Part shown: in pieces, positions 42,941 through 51,949 of the stretch
Layout of the letters: each line of letters begins with the position of its first letter
Position numbering within the stretch: the stretch's first letter is position 1
From: Orlajensenia leifsoniae
Lineage (GTDB): Bacteria > Actinomycetota > Actinomycetes > Actinomycetales > Microbacteriaceae
Direction: 5' to 3'
Length of the DNA: 64,000 nucleotides
Assembly (NCBI RefSeq): GCF_004570845.1
Contig: NZ_SPQZ01000003.1
Location: 124,001 to 188,000, forward strand
Made by a program: the position numbers and the translations under genes
The notes under the pieces: model-generated
Told to the model about the DNA's origin: nothing
What the model saw: only the letters and a program-made list of their open reading frames with translations
Database searches by the model: none

Positions 42941-44631
42941 GTCGGGGCCTCCTGCGCTTTGGCCGCGGACTTCGTCCGGGCCTCAGCGAGCGGAGGGCCG
43001 GCCTCCGCGAGCGCGAGTTGCTGTTGCTGCTGCTCCTGCTGCTGGCGCACCTCGCCGTTGTCCTGCGGCGACGTGGCGGCCGCCGGCATGGAGTCGTAGA
43101 TCACCGGGGCGCTCGGCAGGGCGGCCTGATCGGACACCAGGCTCGCGGCATCCGTGCCCGGAGGAGCCCCGATGCGACCGGTGACCCAGGTGTCCTTCGA
43201 GCCGCCGCCCTGCGAGGAGTTCACCACCAGCTGACCCTCGGGGAGCGCCACGCGGGTCAGGCCACCCGGGAGGACCCAGACGTTCTCGCCATCGTTGACG
43301 GCGAACGGCCGGAGGTCCGCGTGACGTGGGCGCATGCCGTCGTCGACGAGGGTGGGGATGGTGGAGAGCTGCACGACGGGCTGCGCGATCCAACCACGCG
43401 GATCGGCGATCAACTGCGAGCGCAGGGTGTCGAGTTCGGCGCGGCTCGCATCCGGTCCCACGACGAGACCCTTGCCGCCCGAGCCGTCGACCGGCTTGAC
43501 CACGAGTTCGTCGAGGCGGTCGAGGACCTCCTCGAGCGCCCCCGGATCCTCGAGACGCCAGGTGTCGACGTTCGGGAGCACGGGCTCCTCCGACAGGTAG
43601 TACCGGATGAGGTCGGGCACGTAGGTGTAGACCAGCTTGTCGTCGGCGACGCCGTTGCCCACGGCGTTGGCGATGGTGACGTTGCCGAGGCGGGCGGCCA
43701 GCAGGATGCCCGGGGAGCCGAGCACGGAGTCCGGGTAGAACTGCTGCGGGTCGATGAACTCGTCGTCGACCCTGCGGTAGATGACGTCGACGCGGGTGGG
43801 GCCCGATGTCGTGCGCATCCAGACGCGGCCGCCGGAGCAGAACAGGTCGCGGCCCTCGACGAGCTCGACGCCCATGAGGCGGGCGAGCAGGGTGTGCTCG
43901 AAGTAGGCCGAGTTGTAGACGCCGGGGGTGAGCACCACGATCACGGGATCGTCGACTCCCTCCGGTGCGCTGGCCCGGAGCGCCGAGAGCAGGCGGTTGG
44001 GGTAGTCGCCGACGGGGCGCACGTGCATCGAACTGAACAGCTCGGGCAGGGTCTGCGCCATGACGCGGCGGTTGGAGATGACGTAGCTCACGCCGCTGGG
44101 CACGCGCACGTTGTCCTCGAGCACGCGCCAGGCGCCGTTCTCGTCGCGGATGAGATCGATGCCCGAGACCTGGATGCGCACGCCGTTGGCGGAGACGATG
44201 CCCGCGGCCTGGCGGTGGAAGTGGGTGGAGCTCGAGATGAGGGCTGCCGGGATGACGCCGTCGCGCACGGCGGCCTGGGCTCCGTAGGCATCGGAGAGGA
44301 AGGCCTCGAGCGCCCGGACGCGCTGCTGCACGCCCTTCTCGACGACGGTCCAGTCGGCACCGTCGATGACCCGCGGAACCGCATCCAGGGGGAACGGGCG
44401 CTCCTCGCCGGCGAAGTCGAAGGTGACGCCCTGGGCGAGGTACGAACTGGCCAGCGACTCGGTGCGTCCGCGCAGTTCCTCCTGCGTCATGCGGGCCAGG
44501 GCGGAGTGGATGTCGGTGTAGGCCTCGCGCACCGATGTGCCGTCTCCGATGGCGGGGAACATCTCATCCCACGGGGACGCACCCCGCCGCTTGATCGTCG
44601 CGGATCCGTAACCTTCGAACAGGTTCACCAT
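42934..44631 (-). CDS. Circularly permuted ATP-grasp type 2 protein with repeat-derived tail
   Basis: 565 aa. The core (about 1-490) is a circularly permuted ATP-grasp ligase: RVLEDNVRVPSGVSYV, NAVGNGVADDK, ELVVKPVDGSGGKGLVVGP and a final WVLPGGLTRVA. Such enzymes join amino acids using ATP. After about residue 505 the protein turns low-complexity: a Gln run (RQQQEQQQQQ) then LALAEAGPPLAEARTKSAAK. The last part is encoded by a copy of the dispersed intergenic repeat. ATG 44631 opens with NLFEGYGS as in relatives. Confidence 0.9.
   Translation of the reverse strand: MVNLFEGYGSATIKRRGASPWDEMFPAIGDGTSVREAYTDIHSALARMTQEELRGRTESLASSYLAQGVTFDFAGEERPFPLDAVPRVIDGADWTVVEKGVQQRVRALEAFLSDAYGAQAAVRDGVIPAALISSSTHFHRQAAGIVSANGVRIQVSGIDLIRDENGAWRVLEDNVRVPSGVSYVISNRRVMAQTLPELFSSMHVRPVGDYPNRLLSALRASAPEGVDDPVIVVLTPGVYNSAYFEHTLLARLMGVELVEGRDLFCSGGRVWMRTTSGPTRVDVIYRRVDDEFIDPQQFYPDSVLGSPGILLAARLGNVTIANAVGNGVADDKLVYTYVPDLIRYYLSEEPVLPNVDTWRLEDPGALEEVLDRLDELVVKPVDGSGGKGLVVGPDASRAELDTLRSQLIADPRGWIAQPVVQLSTIPTLVDDGMRPRHADLRPFAVNDGENVWVLPGGLTRVALPEGQLVVNSSQGGGSKDTWVTGRIGAPPGTDAASLVSDQAALPSAPVIYDSMPAAATSPQDNGEVRQQQEQQQQQLALAEAGPPLAEARTKSAAKAQEAPTC
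42952..43000. repeat. Dispersed repeat copy inside the ATP-grasp coding tail
   Basis: CTTTGGCCGCGGACTTCG followed by TCCGGGCCTCAGCGAGCG matches the half repeat seen at 4.3, 38.4 and 46.1 kb. Read on the minus strand it encodes the C-terminal residues of the ATP-grasp protein. Confidence 0.65.
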
Positions 44632-44733
44632 GGGCCGAGCATTCCAGCGCGGGGTTACGGGCGTGTTTCCGACACGCGTCCCGGCTGCTTTCGGCAGGGA
44701 ATCGACGGGAACGGATGCCGGTGGCGGGAGTGG

Positions 44734-45513
44734 TCAGCCCGCGTTGAACCCGCCGTTGCTGAAGAGGACCTGCCCGTTCATCCAGGAGCCCTCGTTCGAG
44801 AACAGGAAACGCACGAGATCAGCGGTGTCGCTCGGTGTCCCCAGTCGGCCGGCCGGCGTCGCGGCGATCCCCGACGCGCGGATCGCGTCGTCCATCCAGC
44901 CCGTGTCGATCGGGCCCGGATTGATGACGTTCGCCCGCACTCCCCGGTCGGCCAGCTCGACCGCCGCCGCTGTCACGATGCGATCGAGCGCGCCCTTGCT
45001 GGCGCCGTACGGCAGGTTGTGCACGGTGTGGTCGCTCGTGAGCGCGACGATGCGGCCCCCGACCCGTCCCGGCTCGACGGAGGGCGGAAGCTGTTCGGCG
45101 AACGCCTTGATGAGCAGCCACGTCGCTCGCGCGTTGACGGCGAAGTGCCGGTCCCAGCTCTCGAGGTCGGTGGTGAGGATCGAACTGTCTACGGATTCGC
45201 AGTGCGACAGCACCAGACCTGTCACCGGACCGAGCCGCCGGGCCCCCTCGACGAGCCTGCCCGGCGTGGCCGGGTCGCTGAGATCTCCGGGGACCAGCAC
45301 GACCTCGACCCCCAGCGCCCGGCACTCGTCCGCGATCACCTCAGGGTCGTCGGGCGTGCGCTCGAGGCCGATGCGGTCGTCGTAGGGCGTCCAGTGGTTG
45401 AGGGCGAGGTCCCAGCCGTCGCGTGCCAGGCCGACCGCGAGGCCGGCGCCGATCGAACGCCGCCGCCCGACTCCGGTGACGAGGGCGACGCCGGGTCTCT
45501 GCTGCTTGCTCAT
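44734..45513 (-). CDS. Short-chain dehydrogenase/reductase
   Basis: 259 aa. N-terminal cofactor motif VTGVGRRRSIGAGLA differs from the canonical TGxxxGIG and resembles enoyl-reductase or 3-oxoacyl-type SDRs that take NAD(P)H with a longer loop. Catalytic YGASKGAL, PGPIDTGWM and a C-terminal GQVLFSNGGFNAG are present. Ser in LSHCESVD takes the usual position loosely. ATG 45513 (MSKQQ) is preferred to 45540. Substrate unknown. Divergent from the DoxX-like gene. Confidence 0.85.
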   Translation of the reverse strand: MSKQQRPGVALVTGVGRRRSIGAGLAVGLARDGWDLALNHWTPYDDRIGLERTPDDPEVIADECRALGVEVVLVPGDLSDPATPGRLVEGARRLGPVTGLVLSHCESVDSSILTTDLESWDRHFAVNARATWLLIKAFAEQLPPSVEPGRVGGRIVALTSDHTVHNLPYGASKGALDRIVTAAAVELADRGVRANVINPGPIDTGWMDDAIRASGIAATPAGRLGTPSDTADLVRFLFSNEGSWMNGQVLFSNGGFNAG

Positions 45514-45569
45514 ACTCGTACACGGTACAAGCCCCTCCATCGGCGCTCCGGCGGTGTGAGGATGGGGAC

Positions 45570-46025
45570 ATGGCCTCCACGCTCGCGTCCCGCTTCGTCA
45601 CCTCGCTCACGGCGAAGCCGCATCCGTCGACCACGCCGCAGCTCATCGGCCGCATCGCGCTCGGCGCCGCGCTGCTGTTCGCCGGCATCAGCCACCTCAC
45701 CTTCGCGCGCCAGGACTTCCAGGCGCAGGTGCCCGACTGGGTTCCGGCCGACAAGGACTTCGTCGTGATCGCCAGCGGCATCGTCGAGATCACCCTCGGC
45801 GGCGCGCTCATCGTGCTGGGCCGCCGGCGCATTCCCGTCGGCTGGATCGTCGCCGCGTTCTTCGTCGCCGTCTTCCCGGGCAACATCTCGCAGTACGTCA
45901 CCAGAACGGATGCCTTCGGTCTCGACACCGACTCGGCTCGCGGCATCCGTCTCATCTTCCAGCCCCTGCTGGTGCTGTGGGCGCTCTGGTCGACGGGGGC
46001 GCTCCGGGCGCTGCGCAAGAAGTAG
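45570..46025 (+). CDS. DoxX-like membrane protein
   Basis: 151 aa with four membrane segments (about 25-41, 62-83, 89-106, 128-147). The first helix phrase LIGRIALGAALLFAGISHLTF and the QVPDWVP loop match DoxX/DUF417-like proteins. ATG 45570 has GAGGATGGGG upstream. Function in bacteria is unclear, sometimes tied to thiol or redox stress. Confidence 0.82.
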   Translation: MASTLASRFVTSLTAKPHPSTTPQLIGRIALGAALLFAGISHLTFARQDFQAQVPDWVPADKDFVVIASGIVEITLGGALIVLGRRRIPVGWIVAAFFVAVFPGNISQYVTRTDAFGLDTDSARGIRLIFQPLLVLWALWSTGALRALRKK

Positions 46026-46060
46026 CCGAGCCACCTCGGAACGGTCGCTGAGGCCTCTAC

Positions 46061-46153
46061 CCGCTGGCTGAGGCCCGGACGCAGTCCGCGGTCGAAGCGC
46101 TCCAGGGTCATCGATGCGCTTCGGGCGGTCGCTGCGCTCGGCCCTCAGCGAAC
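46061..46153. repeat. Composite palindromic intergenic repeat, second full copy
   Basis: Left half contains GCTGAGGCCCGGACGCAG and CGCGGTCGAAGCGC (46061-46099); right half contains GCGCTTCGGGCGGTCG and CTCGGCCCTCAGCGAACG (46115-46153). Same order and orientation as the copy at 38349-38460. It occupies the gap before the MarR gene. Confidence 0.7.
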
Positions 46154-46160
46154 GACAATC

Positions 46161-46190
46161 ACTTAGCCAGACTAATGAGCTAAGCTAAGT
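46161..46190. promoter_or_regulatory. Probable MarR operator
   Basis: ACTTAGC (46161-46167) and GCTAAGT (46184-46190) are inverted, with a nested GCTAAG at 46179-46184, in an AT-rich patch directly before the MarR ATG. A -10 like TAAGCT (46181-46186) overlaps it. This suggests autoregulation. Confidence 0.55.
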
Positions 46191-46196
46191 AATCTC

Positions 46197-46616
46197 ATGA
46201 CGATTCCCCAGCAGAGCTCCCTCCTGCGGATGTCGACGTTCCGCCTGGCCCGGCGACTCCGCGCCCAGAAGAGCGACGACTCCGTGTCCGACGCGCAGTT
46301 CGCCGTGCTCGCGACCCTGTCGATCCACGGAGCGCACACGCTGTCGGCCCTGGCCGAGCGCGAGCGCGTGTCGGCCCCGTCGATGAATCGCACGGTCAAC
46401 TGCCTCGAGGAAGCGGGCTTCCTCGCCCGCACCGAGGATGCCGTCGACCGGCGGAAGACGAACATCAGCCTCACGGCATCCGGGATCGAGCTCGTCGAGG
46501 CGACAGTCTCCAAGCGCGACGCCTGGCTCACCGAGCGCATGCGCGACCTCACCGCCGACGAGCGCGACCTGCTCGCCCGTGCCGCCGAGCTCATGGGGAG
46601 GCTCGCCACCCAGTGA
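46197..46616 (+). CDS. MarR-family regulator
   Basis: 139 aa winged-helix protein. Helix-turn-helix TLSALAERERVSAPSMNRTVNCLEEAGFL (about 53-81) and wing EDAVDRRKTNISLTASG are typical. It is co-transcribed with the MFS exporter (stop and next GTG overlap by four bases), so it probably represses its own operon until a small aromatic or toxic ligand is bound. Confidence 0.9.
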   Translation: MTIPQQSSLLRMSTFRLARRLRAQKSDDSVSDAQFAVLATLSIHGAHTLSALAERERVSAPSMNRTVNCLEEAGFLARTEDAVDRRKTNISLTASGIELVEATVSKRDAWLTERMRDLTADERDLLARAAELMGRLATQ

Positions 46617-48103
46617 GTGCCATGTTCCGCTCCCTCTCGGGCTACAACTACAGAATCTGGTTCGTCGGCGCCCTCGTCTCCAACATCGGCGGCTGGATGC
46701 AGTCGACCACGCAGGACTGGGTGGTGCTCACCCAGCTCACCCAGAACAGCGCCGTCGCCGTCGGATTCACGATGGCACTGCAGTTCGGACCCCAGCTCGT
46801 GCTCGTGCCGTTCACCGGTCTCGTCGCCGACCGCTTCGACCGCAGGCGCATCCTGCTCGTGACGCAGTCGGTGCTCATGCTGTTGGCCGTCGGCCTCGGG
46901 GTGCTGCTGCTCGCCGGCCACGCCGAGCTCTGGCACCTCTACGCCTTCGCGCTGGCGCTCGGCATCACGAACGCCTTCGATGCACCGGCTCGCCAGAGCT
47001 TCGTGAGCGACCTGGTCTCGGGGCAGAACACCTCGAACGCCGTCGCCCTGAACGCGGCGTCCTTCAACACGGCCCGCCTCATCGGCCCGGCCGTCGCCGG
47101 CCTCCTCATCGTCGTGATCGGGTCGGGCTGGGTGTTCATCGTGAACGCCTTCACCTTCATCGCCATGCTCGCCGCGCTCGTGATGCTGCGACGCGACGAG
47201 CTGCGGCTGCACCCGAAGATGAAGCGCGCCCGCGGCCAGTTCGTGCAGGGCTTCAGGTACGTGGCGACGCGCCCCGACCTCAAGGTCGTGTTCGTGATCG
47301 TGTTCCTGGTGAGCGCGTTCGGCATGAACTTCCCCATCTTCGCCTCGACCATGGCCGTCGAGTTCGGTGAGGGCGCCGGCGAGTACGGCCTGCTCTCATC
47401 GATCCTCGCGATCGGATCCCTGACGGCGGCGCTGCTCTCGGCCCGTCGATCGCGCGCCCGCCTGCGCGTGGTGATCGCCGCGACCGGCTTCTTCGGACTC
47501 GCCGCCCTCGCCGCCTCGCTCATGCCCAGCTACGCGACCTTCGCCGTGTCGCTCATCTTCATCGGCTTCGGCACGGTCACCCTGCTCACCACGGCGAACG
47601 GCTACGTGCAGACCACGGTGCCCGGCGAATTGCGCGGCCGCGTACTGGCCCTCTACATGGCACTGCTCATGGGAGGCACGCTCTTCGGCGCCCCCATCAT
47701 CGGCTGGGTGGCTGACGCGTTCGGTCCCCGGTGGGGGCTCGGTGTGGCCGCCATCGCCGCCACCACCGGATTCGTGATCGGCGCGTGCTGGATGTTCTTC
47801 TCCCGCGGGGTGCGCCTGGTGCGCGTTCCGCAGACTCGGTGGCGCTTCGCCGTCGCCTCGGTCGAGGCCTCCGACGCCATCGCGGTGGGCGACCGCGTGA
47901 CGCTGCCCGGTGCGACACGGTCCGGAGTGACGGTGACGGATGCCGCCCCCACGGCGTCGCGGCATCCGCTGCCCGAGGACTTCTCGGACGAGCTGGCGCT
48001 CACCTCGCCGATCCCACTGCCGAAGTTGCCGCCGCGCGATGCCCACGGGCACGGGCACGCCCACGGGCACACGCGCACCGGGCCGCTGCCGCGCACGAAC
48101 TGA
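46613..48103 (+). CDS. MFS exporter with His-rich tail
   Basis: 496 aa, 12 membrane helices, of the EntS-like MFS_3 group: NYRIWFVGALVSNIGGWMQSTTQDWVV, then ADRFDRRRIL as motif A. GTG 46613 overlaps the marR stop; ATG 46622 is an alternative. After the last helix comes a roughly 80-residue cytoplasmic tail ending in alternating Gly-His-Ala-His (GHGHAHGH), which could bind metal ions. Two inverted CGGATGCC copies (47937-47968) lie in the tail's coding sequence. Confidence 0.9.
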   Translation: MSAMFRSLSGYNYRIWFVGALVSNIGGWMQSTTQDWVVLTQLTQNSAVAVGFTMALQFGPQLVLVPFTGLVADRFDRRRILLVTQSVLMLLAVGLGVLLLAGHAELWHLYAFALALGITNAFDAPARQSFVSDLVSGQNTSNAVALNAASFNTARLIGPAVAGLLIVVIGSGWVFIVNAFTFIAMLAALVMLRRDELRLHPKMKRARGQFVQGFRYVATRPDLKVVFVIVFLVSAFGMNFPIFASTMAVEFGEGAGEYGLLSSILAIGSLTAALLSARRSRARLRVVIAATGFFGLAALAASLMPSYATFAVSLIFIGFGTVTLLTTANGYVQTTVPGELRGRVLALYMALLMGGTLFGAPIIGWVADAFGPRWGLGVAAIAATTGFVIGACWMFFSRGVRLVRVPQTRWRFAVASVEASDAIAVGDRVTLPGATRSGVTVTDAAPTASRHPLPEDFSDELALTSPIPLPKLPPRDAHGHGHAHGHTRTGPLPRTN

Positions 48104-48140
48104 CGGCGCGGGCGGGTGTGCGGGCGGCGCAGGGCGCTTC

Positions 48141-49151
48141 TCAGGCTCCGCTCGTCGACTGCCGCACGACGAGTTCGGGCTGGAACACCACGTGCTCGCG
48201 CTCGAACCCTGCGCCGGCTGCAGCCTCGCGCAGCATGAGGTCGACCGCGGTGTAGCCGATGAGGGCTGCGGGCTGACGGATCGACGACAGCGGCACGACG
48301 GCGGCCGACGCGAAGCCGATGTCGTCGTAGCCGATCAGGGCGATGTCGTCGGGGATGCGGATGTCGCCCAGCATGTGCAGCGCCTGGAGCACGCCCATGG
48401 CGAGGAGGTCGTTGGCTGCGAACACCCCGTCGGGCCGGTGCACGGCCTCCCGAGACTGCAGCGCCTCCCCCGCGGCTCGACCCTGCAGAACCGACAGCGA
48501 GTCGGTGTCGATGAGCTCGAGCTGCACGCCGGGCGCCTCGGCCACGGCCTTGCGTGCCCCGGCGAGGCGATCCTGCACCTGCCGCAGGCCGTGAGGACCA
48601 CCCACGAAGGCGATGCGCCGCTTGCCCTGCTCGATGAGGTGCCGAACGGCGAGATAGCCGCCGGCCACGTCGTCGACCGACACCGACGAGAACTGGGCGC
48701 GATCGGCCTCGCGGTCGACGAGCACCGCCGGCGTTCCGTTGGCCTGCACTCGTCCGAGCCGCGTCAGGTCCTCCCCGACCGGGGTGATGAGGATGCCGTG
48801 CACGCGCTGCTCCTCGAACAGGTCGAGGTACGACCCCTCGCGCGCCAGCTTCTCGTCGCTGTTGCCGAGCAGCAGGGTGAAGCCGTCTTCGGCCGCGCGA
48901 TCCTCTGCTCCCCGGGCGACATCGGTGAAGAACGGGTTGCCGACGTCGAGCACCACCATGCCGATGCTGCGGCTCTTGCCGGCTCGCAACTGCCTGGCGG
49001 CGTCGTTGCGCACGAAGCCGAGCTTCTCGATCGCGGCCTGCACCCTGGCCACGGTCTCGGGAGCGACCTTGCCGGGATGGTTGAGCACGTTCGAGACCGT
49101 TCCCACGGAGACGGATGCCGCGGCCGCGACGTCGCGCACACTGACCGACAT
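48141..49151 (-). CDS. LacI-family repressor of the rhamnose operon
   Basis: 336 aa. Helix-turn-helix SVRDVAAAASVSVGTVSNVLNHP at the N-terminus, then an effector domain with IGYDDIGFASA and SSIRQPAALIG. It is divergent from the rhamnose importer operon across 216 bases with at least three LacI-type palindromes, so it is the likely rhamnose-responsive repressor and probably controls itself. Confidence 0.9.
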   Translation of the reverse strand: MSVSVRDVAAAASVSVGTVSNVLNHPGKVAPETVARVQAAIEKLGFVRNDAARQLRAGKSRSIGMVVLDVGNPFFTDVARGAEDRAAEDGFTLLLGNSDEKLAREGSYLDLFEEQRVHGILITPVGEDLTRLGRVQANGTPAVLVDREADRAQFSSVSVDDVAGGYLAVRHLIEQGKRRIAFVGGPHGLRQVQDRLAGARKAVAEAPGVQLELIDTDSLSVLQGRAAGEALQSREAVHRPDGVFAANDLLAMGVLQALHMLGDIRIPDDIALIGYDDIGFASAAVVPLSSIRQPAALIGYTAVDLMLREAAAGAGFEREHVVFQPELVVRQSTSGA

Positions 49152-49217
49152 GCCTTCCCCCTCCTCATCCCCACGACCACTCCAGCAGCCGAGATCCCTC
49201 GGGGCGCCTCATCGCAG

Positions 49218-49229
49218 TGAAACGAATCA
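49218..49229. promoter_or_regulatory. LacI-type operator near the repressor start
   Basis: TGAAACGAATCA, an imperfect match to the TGAAACGATTCA palindrome at 49329, lies 67 bases from the repressor ATG. Confidence 0.5.
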
Positions 49230-49273
49230 AAGCGCGACTGCCCGTCAAAGTCAATATTGAACGACTATCGGCG

Positions 49274-49285
49274 TGAAGCGCTTGA
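49274..49285. promoter_or_regulatory. LacI-type operator overlapping the rha -35 box
   Basis: TGAAGCGCTTGA with central palindrome AAGCGCTT. Its right end overlaps the TTGACT -35 element. Confidence 0.55.
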
Positions 49286-49311
49286 CTCTCGGGTATCTGT
49301 CGTCATACAGT
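49282..49311 (+). promoter_or_regulatory. Promoter of the rhamnose operon
   Basis: TTGACT (49282-49287), an 18-base spacer, then TACAGT (49306-49311). Transcription would start near 49318, placing the 49329 operator just downstream. Confidence 0.7.
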
Positions 49312-49328
49312 TTCGCTTGTTCAATTCT

Positions 49329-49340
49329 TGAAACGATTCA
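49329..49340. promoter_or_regulatory. LacI-type operator downstream of the rha start site
   Basis: TGAAACGATTCA, a palindrome with central CG, is placed to block early transcription of the rha operon. Confidence 0.65.
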
Positions 49341-49367
49341 TTCTCGACGGGGAGATCTGGTCAACCA

Positions 49368-50903
49368 ATGACGCTCGACCAAGCACCAGCCACCGACGCA
49401 CGGGGGCCCTTCGCACTCTCGCTGCAGGGAGCGGCCAAGACCTTCGGTCCGGTGATCGCCCTCGCCGACGGAACCGTCCAGCTCGCCGCCGGTGAGATCC
49501 ACGCCCTCGTCGGAGAGAACGGCGCTGGCAAGTCGACGCTCGTCAAGATCCTCGCCGGGCTGTACCACCCCGATGCAGGCGAGTTCCTCGTCGACGGCGA
49601 GGCCGTGGCGTTCCGCTCGGTCGCCGACAGCAAGGCGGCCGGCATCTCGGTCATCTACCAGGAGCCGACACTGTTCCCCGACCTGACCGTCGCCGAGAAC
49701 ATCTTCATCGGCCGCCAGCCGAAGGGCCGGGCAGGGCTGATCAGCCGCACGGCCATGCGCCGTCAGGCGCGCGAACTCTTCGCAACCCTCGGAGTTCCCA
49801 TCGACCCTGATCGCGTCGCCGAGGGCCTCTCGATCGCCGATCAGCAGATCATCGAGATCGCGAAGGCCATCTCCCTCGATGCCCGTGTGCTCATCATGGA
49901 CGAACCGACGGCGGCGCTGTCGGGCATCGAGGTCGAACGGCTCTTCGCCGTCGCGCGGAGCCTGCGCGACAGGGGCGCTGCCATCCTGTTCATCTCGCAC
50001 CGCTTCGACGAGGTGTTCGCCCTGTGCGACCGCATCACCGTCATGCGCGACGGACGCTACATCGCCACCCATGAGACATCCGGTGCGACTGTCGAACAGA
50101 TCGTTCGAGAGATGGTCGGCCGGGACATCGCCACCCTCTTCCCCAAGGAGGATGCCGACATCGGCGACGTCGTACTCTCGGTCGTCGGCCTGGGCAGAGC
50201 AGGCGTGTTCAGCGACATCGACTTCGACGTGCGATCTGGAGAGATCGTCGCTCTCTCGGGTCTCGTCGGCGCCGGTCGAACCGAGGTCGCCCGCGCGGTC
50301 TTCGGCATCGACGCCTACGACCGGGGAACCGTGACCCTTCTCGGATCCCGGCTCAAGCCGCGCGATCCGCAAGCCGCCATCAACGCCGGCATCGGCTTCG
50401 TGCCCGAGGATCGACGCAAGCAGGGGCTCGTCATGGACCTGACGGTCGCCCGCAACACGGCGCTTACTTTGCGCAACTCACTCGCGCGATTCGGCATCAT
50501 CAGCGGCGCGCGGGAGCGCGAGGCCTCCGAGAAGTGGTCGAACCTCCTGCAGGTGAAGGCCGGATACCAGGACCTGCCGGTCTCGACGCTCTCAGGCGGC
50601 AACCAGCAGAAGGTGGTGCTGGCCAAGTGGCTGGCCACCGAGCCGAAGCTGCTCATCGTCGACGAGCCCACCCGCGGAATCGACGTGGGCACCAAGTCCG
50701 CCGTGCACAAGCTGCTCTCCGACCTCGCCGGCCGCGGAATCGCAATCCTCATGATCTCCTCCGAACTGCCGGAGGTACTCGGCATGGCCGACCGCGTCCT
50801 CGTCATGCACGAGGGACGGATCACGGCACGGCTCGATCGAGCGGATGCCACGCCCGAGGCCGTCATGCACGCCGCAACAGCATCGATGGAGGGTGCCCTG
50901 TGA
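49368..50903 (+). CDS. rhaT: Rhamnose ABC importer, ATP-binding protein
   Basis: 511 aa with two fused ATPase halves, as in ribose-type importers. Half 1 has Walker [10 protein letters not shown] (49-57), signature LSIADQQ and Walker B VLIMDEPT; half 2 has a degenerate Walker A (GLVGAGRTE), signature LSGGNQQK and LLIVDEPT. This asymmetry is usual in the family. First gene of the rhamnose operon; the name follows Rhizobium usage and rests on the catabolic genes that follow. Confidence 0.9.
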   Translation: MTLDQAPATDARGPFALSLQGAAKTFGPVIALADGTVQLAAGEIHALVGENGAGKSTLVKILAGLYHPDAGEFLVDGEAVAFRSVADSKAAGISVIYQEPTLFPDLTVAENIFIGRQPKGRAGLISRTAMRRQARELFATLGVPIDPDRVAEGLSIADQQIIEIAKAISLDARVLIMDEPTAALSGIEVERLFAVARSLRDRGAAILFISHRFDEVFALCDRITVMRDGRYIATHETSGATVEQIVREMVGRDIATLFPKEDADIGDVVLSVVGLGRAGVFSDIDFDVRSGEIVALSGLVGAGRTEVARAVFGIDAYDRGTVTLLGSRLKPRDPQAAINAGIGFVPEDRRKQGLVMDLTVARNTALTLRNSLARFGIISGAREREASEKWSNLLQVKAGYQDLPVSTLSGGNQQKVVLAKWLATEPKLLIVDEPTRGIDVGTKSAVHKLLSDLAGRGIAILMISSELPEVLGMADRVLVMHEGRITARLDRADATPEAVMHAATASMEGAL

Positions 50904-51949
50904 CAACGACAGTCCAGCCGACCGGGAGTGGGACGCCCACTCCCGCTGCATCGGAGAAGCGCAACATCATCGGATCCGTGATGCACCTGCGCGAACTGCC
51001 CGTCATCCTCGCGCTCGTCGCCCTGGTACTCGTGACCTGGGCGATCAACCCGCTGTTCCTCAGCCCCCAGGGCGTGAAGGACATGCTGCTGAACGCCACC
51101 ATCGTGATGATCCTGGCGGTCGGTCAGGCCATCGTGATCATCACGCGCAACGTCGACCTGTCGGTCGGCTCCATCCTCGGGCTCGTGGCGTTCGGCACCG
51201 GAACCCTGTTCGTGAGCTTCCCCGGCATCCCGATCGTCGCCGTCTTCATCCTCGGCATGGTGTTCGGGGCGCTGCTGGGAGCGGTCAACGGTCTCCTCGT
51301 CACCCTCGCGAAGGTGCCGGCACTCGTCATCACCCTCGGAACGCTCTACATCTACCGGGGCCTCAACAACGCCTGGGCGGGCGGAACGCAGTACTTCGCC
51401 GACGACCGCCCCGAGGCCTTCGGCAACCTCTCGGTCGACACTGTGCTCGGCTTCCCGCTCATCACGCTCATGGCGGTGTTCGTCGTGGTGATCGTGGCGA
51501 TCTTCATGGCCGGAGCACGATCGGGACGCGACCTCTACGCCATCGGCTCCGATCCGGATGCCGCGCGGGTGTTCGGCATCCCCGTGACCAAGCGGGTGCT
51601 GCTCGCCTTCGTTGCCAACGGCGTCCTCGCCGGCCTGGCGGGAGTGCTCTACACCTCGCGCTTCAACTCGGTCGGGGCCACGACGGGCACCGGCCTCGAG
51701 CTCGACGTGGTCGCCGCGGCCGTGGTCGGCGGTGTCGCGATCTTCGGCGGCAGCGGCTCGGTCGTCGGCGCCGCGTTCGGTGCCCTCCTGCTCACGACCA
51801 TCACGGGCGCACTGACCGCGGTGCGCGTCGACAAGTTCTGGCAGCAGGCGATCGTCGGCGTGCTGATCCTGGCGTCGATCGTCATCGATCGCATCGCATC
51901 CGTCCGAACAGCAAGGAGACTGCGAGTGAGCGAGGCCCGGGATGTCTGA
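50900..51949 (+). CDS. rhaP: Rhamnose ABC importer, permease 1
   Basis: 349 aa BPD_transp_2-type permease with about nine to ten membrane segments. The conserved phrases [15 protein letters not shown] and [30 protein letters not shown] are typical of ribose/rhamnose permeases. GTG 50900 overlaps the ATPase stop by four bases and follows GGAGGGTG; the open frame upstream of it is a shadow. Confidence 0.88.
   Translation: MTTTVQPTGSGTPTPAASEKRNIIGSVMHLRELPVILALVALVLVTWAINPLFLSPQGVKDMLLNATIVMILAVGQAIVIITRNVDLSVGSILGLVAFGTGTLFVSFPGIPIVAVFILGMVFGALLGAVNGLLVTLAKVPALVITLGTLYIYRGLNNAWAGGTQYFADDRPEAFGNLSVDTVLGFPLITLMAVFVVVIVAIFMAGARSGRDLYAIGSDPDAARVFGIPVTKRVLLAFVANGVLAGLAGVLYTSRFNSVGATTGTGLELDVVAAAVVGGVAIFGGSGSVVGAAFGALLLTTITGALTAVRVDKFWQQAIVGVLILASIVIDRIASVRTARRLRVSEARDV

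Noticed and set aside
42871-45768. 965-codon plus-strand frame
   Set aside because: Runs antisense to the ATP-grasp and SDR genes and shows no motif.
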